NCBI GenBank assembly: GCA_039545355.1 | Contig: BCJJ01000006.1 | Coordinates: 868,001-932,000 of the forward strand | DNA: 64,000 nucleotides | Direction: 5' to 3' | Source: Trichosporon coremiiforme | Lineage: Eukaryota > Basidiomycota > Tremellomycetes > Trichosporonales > Trichosporonaceae | Shown here: positions 57,065 through 64,000 of the stretch, piece after piece | Layout of the letters: each line of letters opens with the position of its first letter | How positions within the stretch are numbered: the first letter of the stretch is position 1 | Translations under genes and position numbers: made by a program | Notes under the pieces: generated by a model | Databases searched by the model: none | What the model was told of the DNA's origin: nothing | Seen by the model: the letters and a program-made list of their open reading frames with translations, nothing else

Positions 57065-57678
57065 ATGACCGATATCGACTCAACGGCCATGGCGGCGAAC
57101 GGGGACACCACCACCAAGAAGCGAAAACTGGACACGACAGAGACGCCAGGCGGCGAGGTGAGCTTCGACGTGCACTGGCGATCGGCGTGCTGACTTGTTT
57201 ACAGGTGCAGAATGCTGTGGGCAGCTCATCAACTGCGGGGACTTCCAACGGAAACTCAGCATCATCAGAAGCCCCAGAGACCGAGATCAAGCGGCTAGAG
57301 GGCGCTCTGCGGAAGGCGGACGAGTCAATTCGACAGATGCAGGCGTCGCGCGAGGCAATTGCGGGACGGCTAAACGAGCTGGGACGAAATGTCGTCATCA
57401 AGCCATGGACGCAGGAGCATCTGAAGACGGTAGTCGAGCACCACATCGACGAGTTCCAGGCCGAGTATGCTCTGTGTGACGACGTTGAGGGCTTACCCGA
57501 CGACGCCAAGGAGGACGCCATCCGCATCCTCAAGATGCGCCGCGCCATCTACACTGGGTACCAGAGCGACGGTACTGGATACCGAGACGCCGACGGGAGT
57601 TGGGTCGACTTTGAGCCCACCGACGAGGACTTGCGAGCATTCAGATGGGAGGACGCAGACACCTTGTGGACACAGTAG
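57065..57678 (+). CDS. Intact member of the small-gene array (copy 2), unknown function
   Basis: Exons 57065-57157 and 57205-57678 give 188 residues. An in-frame acceptor two codons further on is an alternative. Exon 1 encodes 31 residues with a nuclear-signal-like KKRKLD; the intron is phase 0. Exon 2 has a coiled coil (KRLEGALRKADESIRQMQAS), then the family core RLNELGRNVVIKPWTQEHL and an acidic helix. The conserved ending reads YQSDGTGYRDADGSWVDFEP, then TDEDLRAFRWEDADTLW. No known domain is recognised. The WTQEHL block and the Asp/Trp-rich end are the best-kept parts when compared with the copy at 58514. A small nuclear, DNA- or protein-binding role is only a guess. Confidence 0.8.
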
Positions 57679-57836
57679 CTTGTTGTATGTTATATTGCGG
57701 CGCAGTTGCGCACTCGGAAGCTTTTGGTGGATGCTGGGTAGAATCAATTGCGAGGGCATGTTCGCACCGACGGAAGGTCGATCTTCCTTGGCGTTTCAAC
57801 ATTACCCTTATATCCTCAACAGTCGACTCGGAGAGA

Positions 57837-58412
57837 ATGATGGGAGATCAGACAGCAAAGAAGCGGAAAGTGGACGTGATTGAGGTCTTGACAGCGACGT
57901 GCGTATTCAAAGAGCTCTGGCTCTGGCAGCGTAGGATGACGGCTTCCTCGAACCAGACAAACGTCAGGACGAGGAGGTGCAAGGTTCCACCTCCGCTCGC
58001 AACGCCGATTCTTCATCCTCCAATAACGGCTCCGAAACAAGAGAGGACAAGGTTAAGCGGTTGAGGACAGTCCTCAAGATGCCGAGGATACGATCGCCGC
58101 GATGGAGATGTCTCAGCGGACGATCGCCGCCCGGCTTCAGGAGCTCGGCGAGGTAGTCCTCATCGAGCCGCGAACGGCCGAGTGGCTGCGCGAGGAGATC
58201 GCGGAGCGGGAGGACGGTTTCTTCTCGAACAACACAGATATCGGCTGCGAAGAGGACGCAACAGAGGAAGAGCGCTTTGATTGGACATACATTCAGCCCC
58301 TGAAGGATGCACTGGAGGGCGAGTTCTCGTGCGACAAGAACGGGTACATCAACAGAGAGGGAGGTACATCGCCTTCATGCCTACAGATGAGGAGCTGGAG
58401 TTGGAGGGATGA
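57837..58412 (+). pseudogene. Frameshifted member of the small-gene array (copy 3)
   Basis: Starts MMGDQTAKKRKVDVIE. A weak intron (GTCTTG to GCGTAG) leads to DDGFLEPDKRQDEEV and a coiled coil up to KRLRTVLK. One base is then missing before DAEDTIAAMEMSQRTIAARL and QELGEVVLIEPRTAEWLREE. The core continues through ALEGEFSCDKNGYINREGG. A second one-base shift is needed to read YIAFMPTDEELELEG to a stop at 58410-58412. The protein would match the intact copies if the two indels were ignored. It probably does not make a full-length product; sequencing error is an alternative. Confidence 0.6.
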
Positions 58413-58513
58413 AGGGGGGTGCGCCCTCAGCCACCTCCAGGGTGCAGATCATGAGCGCCGCCCACCGTTGATAAGATCTCGGTTACGTTCTTAGCATCAC
58501 TCCATTCGGCGAC

Positions 58514-59085
58514 ATGGCCCGCACAAAGCAAACGCACCCGAGAGCACAGCCGTCCACGACGAAGAAACGGAAGAGACTTTCCGTTGCTGCTGTAGGTATC
58601 GTGCCTCCCGCACAGAATGCTAATGCGTTCCTCAGACGGCTGGTACTCCTGTGCGTTCTACGCGGAGAGGTAACAAGAAAGTCGACCCCGAGGAGGTCGC
58701 AGCACTTCAGAGGGCCTTGAAGAAAGCGGATGACAAGCTTAAGCAAGCTCAGGAGGCGCGGAACAAGATTGCGGTGAAGCTGAAGGCGCTCGGCCAGGTC
58801 GTCATCATCAATCCCTGGACGCAAGAGCACTTGAATGACGTCTTTGAGTCCCGTTGCGGTGACTTCAGAAAGATGTACATGGAGGTGGAGGACTTTGAGA
58901 GCGAAACAGGCGACGACGCGAAGCTGTGGGCCATCAAGCTCCTGAAGATGCACGACGCGATCCAGGGAGAGTTTTCTTCCGATGGGACTGGTTATATCGA
59001 CGAAGAAGGTCAATGGGTCACCTTCGAAGCGACAGATGAGGACCTGGAGGAGTTTGACTGGGACGACGCTGACCCCCTCTGGTGA
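58514..59085 (+). CDS. Intact member of the small-gene array (copy 4) with histone H3-like N-terminus
   Basis: Exons 58514-58591 and 58636-59085 give 175 residues. The phase-0 intron has a GCTAATG branch site. Exon 1 encodes exactly 26 residues beginning MARTKQT, identical to the first seven residues of histone H3 before and after Met removal (ARTKQT), then a basic run ending KKRKRLSVAA. Exon 2 has a coiled coil (ALKKADDKLKQAQEARNKIA), the core LGQVVIINPWTQEHL, and the ending FSSDGTGYIDEEGQWVTFEA, TDEDLEEFDWDDADPLW. It is clearly paralogous to the copy at 57065. Function unknown; the N-terminus could be read by proteins that bind or modify H3 Lys4, which is inference. Confidence 0.8.
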
Positions 59086-59313
59086 GCTCATGCATGGAAG
59101 GTGCATTTACGGCTGCAACGTTTGCTTTGAGCACGGGACACACGAACATGGACGCGATGTCGACATGACCTTACCACTCAGGGATGCCAGGCACGGACCG
59201 CTTCTGCCGTACATATACGTTGAGGTTCGTGAATTTACGCGTCAAGCGTGAATGATTTTTATGACCGGTGCGCGTCCGAGGATGTTACTCACTACTCACA
59301 TCATTCCACAAGC

Positions 59314-59863
59314 ATGGCGATGACAAAGACGAGTAGGCGACGGGCCGGGAAGAAACAGCGAAGCAAGCTCGGCGGCATGCCCATCGATGAGTCCGCCCGC
59401 GTGCTCAGCGGCATGTCGGCCGTCGCCCTGCACCCCTCAACGAGCAACTCATGCCCTTTGACGAGCGAAGTCATGACAAATGCGAGAAAGCGACGTGCCA
59501 GAGCGAAACGCATGCGCATAACTGCCAGCAAGCCAGCCGGCGTGCCTGTCCGCAATTCCGCCAGCACACCGGCCATTAGGCACCCTGCCAACTGCAAGTG
59601 CAACGGGATGGGCTTTCAGACGCAGCTTGCCGTTGACCCTGTGCCCGAGCCGGTTCAGTGGTCGCCAGTAGTAGCAAAGGCATCGGAGGTAACTGATCAT
59701 CCTCCTCTCTACGGCCAATCTCACTAACGCGCAGAACCCGTTCTTGGTGTCGAGTCCAGGCACCTGGACATACGTGGACAGATGGAGGAGGGCAGTCTCT
59801 TCCTCGGCGTTCTCCTCTTTCTCAGCGCTTTCGATCTCCCGTACCTTCTCGACGGCGGTGTAG
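59314..59863 (+). CDS. Small basic protein of uncertain reality within the array (copy 5?)
   Basis: Exons 59314-59688 and 59735-59863 join across an intron with a CACTAACGCGCAG branch-acceptor, giving 167 residues. It starts MAMTKTSRRRAGKKQRSKLG, basic like the array members. A long basic Ala/Arg-rich stretch follows (MTNARKRRARAKRMRITASK), then a Cys pair in HPANCKCNGMGF and the tail NPFLVSSPGTWTYVDRW and beyond. The WTQEHL core is absent. It may be a diverged relative, a different gene, or a fortuitous frame; the good intron signals are the main support. Confidence 0.4.
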
Positions 59864-60179
59864 TCCGCGACGGCTGATTCCTCTCCGCGCGGTTCGTCTG
59901 ACTCTGGATCGACGTCTTCCGCTTTCTGGTCCTCGCCCTTCTCCCTCGCATCACTTCCCCTTTACCAGCTAGACTGGCGCGCCGCGAGGCGCGCCGCATC
60001 TGCCCCACCTCCCGACTCTCACAAGACTTTCGGCCGCTACACCTCACCCCAAGATCACCAGCCTGATCCCCGTGACATCGACGTCGGACGCGATCACTCC
60101 CCCATTCACTTACGGGACTGTGGTGACATCGATGTCGTGGAAGTCGTGGGCAACTTCTACCGTACTCTCGACACCGCCT

Positions 60180-60628
60180 GCTGTGAGGGAAAAACCCGCC
60201 AAGAAGCGTTCCATACAGCGCTACCGAAACGCGATGTTGGACGCTAACTGCCATATCCAGTCCGCGCACCGGAGACGTATGGCAGCCGCGGCGCAGCTGC
60301 AGCGGCTGGGCGTATCGACCATCCTCCATCCGCGGAGTCGTGCGTGGCTGCGTACCAAGATCCAGCAGGAGAGGAGTGCCTTCTTCCTCCGGGAGAGGCA
60401 GGAGGGCTTGCATACGCGGCTGCGTGAGGGCTATCCCGATGCGTGCAAGGAGGAGGTCGTGCGCATTGTCAGGATGCGAGCGGTGCTGAAATACAAGTTT
60501 GAGTTCGATAGTAGGAGTTTCATCGACAGGGAGGGCAAGTACGTCTTGTTCACGCCTCGGGTGAAGGGGCACGCAATGTGCCGTGGGAAGTGCTCGAGTC
60601 GTTCTGGGACGAGACAGACTGGAATTAG
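60180..60628 (+). pseudogene. Frameshifted, diverged member of the small-gene array (copy 6)
   Basis: One frame reads RYRNAMLDANCHIQSAHRRR, MAAAAQLQRLGVSTILHPRS and RAWLRTKIQQERSAFFL, an acidic helix, then FEFDSRSFIDREGKYVLFTP. This parallels the coiled coil, core and Asp-Gly ending of the intact copies. A one-base shift near 60563 is then required to reach EGARNVPWEVLESFWDETDW and a stop at 60626-60628, which matches the Trp/Asp-rich ends of the others. Upstream (60000-60180) coding-like pieces lie in two frames with no clear Met. The copy is probably inactive, or its first exons are not recognised. Confidence 0.5.
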
Positions 60629-61589
60629 CATTCTCGTTGAGAACAGTGACGCAAGATACTCCCGGCTCCGCGCATTTCGTGGTCACCTGGACAGATGCAC
60701 CGGTATGACATGCAGATCTCACTGGCCACCGAGATGCAAGGTGGGGGAGAGGAGTGGGCCGACGGTTATACGGAAGGTGGATTTTCGGACGTGAGTGCTC
60801 CTATCTGCAGCCTCTGTCGGGTGTCGGAGCAGGCACGTCCGACTGCACCGAGTCAGTAGATCCAAGTGTGCAGGGGGTTCCGGCACGTCAGCGGGCAGCG
60901 CAAGCTTGCGCCAGCCTGCGAAAGCAGGGTAGGGCAGATGTAACGAGGCAACAGTGCGTAAGAGTGTGGACCGATGCCAACCCGGCGTGTCGAACAGGGT
61001 TTGCACATTCCGCGAGCTCTGCAGGTGCGGCGTGTCGGAACGGAGCATGCTGGAGCGTGAGGGGCCTTCTCGGCCTGTTACTGGCCAGCGGGGTTCATTT
61101 ATCTCGTTCTCGTCACCAGGAACACGACAATTAGCTCCGCATGCAACCGCTGGCCGTCTCCCTTTCATCCACAACTGCCGCGCACCCCCCGCTGCTGATG
61201 AGCCCGATGTGGAGTGGAGAGATCCAGACAACAGAGCGGTTAAGCGATCACACGCGATTCATTAATTCCACATGACGCCATGTCGATCGCCTGCCGATCT
61301 GGCGGCGATCCGTCCGATTGCATGGCTTGCCTCCCCGGATGCGGGGAATGCAAAAGCGACGAACGAGGGGACACCCCGTCCTCGGCTCCTGTTTCGGCAC
61401 GTCTACTTTTCCCTTCATACAACTCACACAGACACCTCGCCGGCTCTTACTCAATGGGCGCCACTGCAGTCATGCTCCAGGCTGGGGCTGGGCCGTCCCG
61501 TCCTCGTGCGCCCGAGGCGTCCAAAGCCAAAGTGGGTGTGCACCGTGAGCTGAGCAGTCGTGTTAATCTGACAGGAACAGGGCGTCAAC
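60629..61589. other. Spacer, no gene supported
   Basis: Nearly 1 kb with several short frames on both strands but no family resemblance to its neighbours. Sequence just before 61590 is the likely promoter of the next gene. Confidence 0.4.
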
Positions 61590-62372
61590 ATGTCGATGAA
61601 GCGGTCGCTCGCGAGGATGGTGTCGACTGCGATGCACAACGAGCCACTAAAGCAGAAAGCGAAGGATACTGCTGCTGCGAGTGGGCGCGAAGCAGCGCCC
61701 GACGTCAAGAGCGAGCCTGCTGCCGATGCGAAACCAACGAACGTTGCTTCGGTGAAGTCCTCGACCCCGTGTACTGCGTGCGAGCCAAGACCGAGGTTCT
61801 CACCACCACCGGTTGAGACAGCGGCCCTGCCCACCGTCTCTCGACGAAACGGACATCCGAGTGAGGAGCTCTCGAAACCGCTACAATACGAACCGCTACA
61901 CTCCCAATGGCGAAGCAGCGAGCCTACGAGGTCGTCCCTAGGCGACATCTGCGTCGCGGAGCTCCGTCGACGTGTATGTGAGCAACTAGAGCGTGAGAAG
62001 GCATACGAGTCACTCGTCTCTGAGCTCGAGAAAGAGCGTCTAGACCTCATAATGCGCGACCAGTCTGCCCAGGCTCGGATAGCGGAGCTGGAGGCTGAGG
62101 GCGTGCGGATGACGTCGTGGGCTACGTCGCTGCGCGTCGTTGCGGACCGGAGTAACATTGAGGTACTCCAGTTGCGCAACGACGTTTCGAGGCTACAGAG
62201 GAGCCTGGAGAGGGTAGATGGTAGACTACAGCGCGGCGAGGCACTCAGGTGCGAGGTTATGGACGACCTGGCCGCTGTTCTGAAACGTCTGGCAGCCAGT
62301 CCGGCCGACGCAGGGGAATCAGCGGTGCTCATTGACATGGTGCTGGAGAAGGTTAGCGCGGGGCTAGACTGA
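61590..62372 (+). CDS. Coiled-coil protein of unknown function
   Basis: A single frame of 260 residues from MSMKRSLARMVSTAMHNEP. The first about 110 residues are disordered with a CTAC Cys pair. From about 125 to 240 it is heptad-rich: ELRRRVCEQLEREKAYESLV, SELEKERLDLIMRDQSAQAR and LRNDVSRLQRSLERVDGRLQ. No known domain is seen. Its position and composition place it with the other lineage-specific coiled-coil genes at this end of the window. An upstream exon is possible because an acceptor-like GACAG precedes the start. Confidence 0.65.
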   Translation: MSMKRSLARMVSTAMHNEPLKQKAKDTAAASGREAAPDVKSEPAADAKPTNVASVKSSTPCTACEPRPRFSPPPVETAALPTVSRRNGHPSEELSKPLQYEPLHSQWRSSEPTRSSLGDICVAELRRRVCEQLEREKAYESLVSELEKERLDLIMRDQSAQARIAELEAEGVRMTSWATSLRVVADRSNIEVLQLRNDVSRLQRSLERVDGRLQRGEALRCEVMDDLAAVLKRLAASPADAGESAVLIDMVLEKVSAGLD

Positions 62373-62872
62373 TGCATGTAAAGATAAGGTCGCAGGTGGG
62401 CCGAGGCCGGTGCCAGCTCAGCTGCTCGGTGATGGAGCATGGCGGAGTGGGCGGAGTGAGCCCATGACCGAGCGCGAGCCCATTGGTAGAGCCTGACGAG
62501 GATCAAGCCATCGTCGATCAGGGCCACGGCCGCTGCCATATCCGACGTGCATGGCTGCATTCAGCATGCACCCGGCATCGTCGGCATCGTCGGCATCGTC
62601 GGCATCGTCCTTCGTGCGAGAGATGATTCGCGGGGTCTCCATGCAGCATGCAGGTACATGCCATTCTTGGTGGGCAGGCGTCCAGGAGGAAGATGATCCG
62701 AGTGCCAGCCAGGCACCGGACCGATTTCTGCACTGCGTGCAGGGCCCAAACTTTATGCGACATTACTCCGGACGCGTCAGACATGACGCACGAGCGCGTC
62801 GATGGGCGACGTTAGGTACCGCTTCATGCTGGCTCAATTCCACCCTTTGCACCAACTAGACCCCCACTCACC
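62373..62872. other. Spacer containing a short tandem repeat
   Basis: Five hundred bases with the 9-bp repeat at 62574-62609 and no supported gene. It should include the promoter of the gene at 62873. Confidence 0.4.
62574..62609. repeat. Tandem repeat, four perfect 9-bp units
   Basis: The unit GGCATCGTC is repeated four times without change. It is not inside a supported gene. Confidence 0.9.
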
Positions 62873-63614
62873 ATGGTCAGCACACGATCACGGACCTATC
62901 TACCGAAAGACTCTGCAGCTGCTGAGAGTTCGAAGACGCCGACTGCGAAGGTGAGTTTGACGTGGTCGCGTGCTGACCCCACAGCCGTCCGCGTCGACGA
63001 CGAAAAACGTTGCGGGGCCTTCACGCGCCGTCCCCAAGCCTGCTCTGCGACGGTCCGCCAGACGACGATCAGCCTCCCGAGAAGATGACTCAGCCCAGCT
63101 CACGAAACGACTACGGACGCGATCACCTCCCCACGAAGAACCCTGTCCGTCGGCTCCACCTGCGCGTAAACGTGCCCCGAGACGTAGCCAGGTGTTCCCC
63201 TTTGACGATTCTGACTCTCCACCACCCTCACCTTCAGTGCCCTCCGGATCACCTCTCCCGCTCTCACACCAGGCGGAGACAAATCAGAAAATCAAGCGAC
63301 TCGAGGCCAAGGTCAAGGTTCTGGAGCGTGAGTCACGGTATCACGAGGAGCAGTCAAAGCGGTGGGAGAAGCTCAGCACGCGTCTAATGGCCGAGAGGGA
63401 AGGTGAGAGCGGACCGGCGCAGAAGCTCCAAAGGCGCGGCGACACGTATAAGAAGGCGTACCTCGACGAGAAGGCCGAGTTGCACAGGCGGGAACAATTC
63501 ACAAAGTACAGTGTGACCTGTCTGGAGATGTTGGAGAAGACGCACAAAAACCTAGGACTGGAGGGCATCATCCGGGTTTTGAAGATGTCTCTGTCTTACG
63601 AAGAGCCTGAATAG
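62873..63614 (+). CDS. Basic N-terminus plus coiled-coil protein of unknown family
   Basis: Exons 62873-62950 and 62985-63614 join across a 34-nt phase-0 intron to give 235 residues. Exon 1 encodes exactly 26 residues (MVSTRSRTYLPKDSAAAESS and on), the same size and phase as exon 1 of the array copy at 58514. Exon 2 is basic and Ser/Pro-rich (RRSARRRSASREDDSAQLTK) with an acidic FPFDDSDSPPPSPS segment. It ends in a coiled coil (KIKRLEAKVKVLERESRYHE). No enzymatic domain. Perhaps a relative of GRF/coiled-coil genes that has lost the finger. Confidence 0.7.
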
Positions 63615-63651
63615 ACTGCATTTTCCGTACATGTCTCCATTGTTGTATTTG

Positions 63652-64000
63652 CTACTTTCTCTGTCCACGAGCGGTCTGAAGCTCCAGGAGCAACCGATCG
63701 TTGGTCCGTCGCAGCTGTTCAATCATCGCTTGCTGCTGAGCGTTTTGACGCTGCAGCTCCCACGTCATATCATTTTGCTGCTACATCCCAGGTGTCTGAG
63801 GGTGGGGGCCGCGAATACCGTACGTTGACAATGCGGTGGAAATGTCTGGGGCAGTTGGATGATCGGAAGGAGACGCTTGTGTCGCATTGGGGTGTGCGAG
63901 CGACTGTTCCCATTGACGGTAGTTGCAGCGATCCTGGTGCTCATACGCGAGATGGCAGCTCCAGAAGTACTCCCCGCATTGGGACGTCCTAGGGTTCTGC
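63652..64000 (-). pseudogene. Incomplete GRF-type zinc-finger gene interrupted by an in-frame stop
   Basis: On the - strand from the right edge, one frame reads QNPRTSQCGEYFWSCHLAYE and HQDRCNYRQWEQSL, the second half of a GRF finger (Cys, Cys and the aromatic-x-W-E end). A Pro/Ser-rich linker follows to TPGM, then a TAG at about 63778-63780. Directly after the TAG the same frame continues QQNDMTWELQRQNAQQQAMI and RRTNDRLLLELQTARGQRK to a proper stop at 63652. This layout (finger, linker, coiled coil) equals the gene at 54050-55206. A CAG-to-TAG change would explain the stop; readthrough or an error are alternatives. The 5' part lies outside the window. Confidence 0.6.

Noticed and set aside
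59724..60722. 332-residue frame on the - strand across the array
   Set aside because: It lies opposite array-family sequence, is Arg/Pro/His-rich, and has no family resemblance on its own strand.

Overview
The window looks like nuclear DNA of a basidiomycete yeast, most likely a tremellomycete of the Trichosporonales/Cryptococcus kind. The DNA is GC-rich with CT-rich leaders. Most genes carry short introns (30-100 nt, a few 120-400 nt) with GTGAGT/GTAAGT donors and CTAAC/CTGAC branch sites. Conserved eukaryotic genes are read on both strands without operons. I saw no tRNA, rRNA, CRISPR array, recognisable transposon or viral gene. All exon joins were worked out by eye from splice signals and reading phase; every multi-exon model given coordinates closes in frame.

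Layout. 0.9-1.8 kb: a small Gly/Gln-rich protein (-). 4.5-6.6 kb: a B-type cyclin (+). 10.5-16.9 kb: a 2140-residue disordered protein (+). 18.0-19.9 kb: a secreted, probably GPI-anchored aspartic protease with a repeated Kex2-type peptide array in its prosegment (-). 24.0-26.0 kb: a ribulokinase-type FGGY kinase (+). 26.2-29.4 kb: an in-frame fusion of the mitoribosomal factor Rsm22 with ketopantoate hydroxymethyltransferase (-). 29.9-33.2 kb: topoisomerase III (-). 34.8-36.5 kb: serine hydroxymethyltransferase (+). 37.2-38.3 kb: a multi-pass membrane protein (+). 38.4-39.2 kb: an AlkB-like dioxygenase (-). 39.5-40.3 kb: an organellar NDP kinase (+). 40.5-42.3 kb: an alpha-glucosidase (-). 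43.4-44.1 kb: IMP3 (-). 45.4-47.9 kb: a La-motif protein (+). 48.5-49.6 kb: DIM1 (-). 49.9-50.5 kb: a Yae1-type protein (+). 50.6-52.0 kb: a RAD51 paralog in 11 exons (-). 52.3-53.3 kb: proteasome beta-3 (+).

From about 53.4 kb to the right edge the character changes. This part holds fast-evolving genes I do not recognise: a GRF zinc-finger/coiled-coil gene, small basic coiled-coil genes, and a same-strand array of at least five copies of one small gene family. Two copies are intact and at least three are broken by frameshifts. One intact copy starts with the first seven residues of histone H3. At the right edge an incomplete GRF-type gene is interrupted by an in-frame stop.

How the genes relate. 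Several conserved genes serve mitochondria or one-carbon and pantothenate metabolism (Rsm22-PanB, SHMT, NDP kinase). PanB uses the methylene-tetrahydrofolate that SHMT makes. IMP3 and DIM1 both act in small ribosomal subunit biogenesis, and TOP3 and the RAD51 paralog both act in recombination. These are functional coincidences rather than clusters. The best candidates for undescribed biology are the Rsm22-PanB tandem protein, the protease with an embedded peptide-repeat precursor, and the 56-61 kb family array with its H3-tail look-alike.
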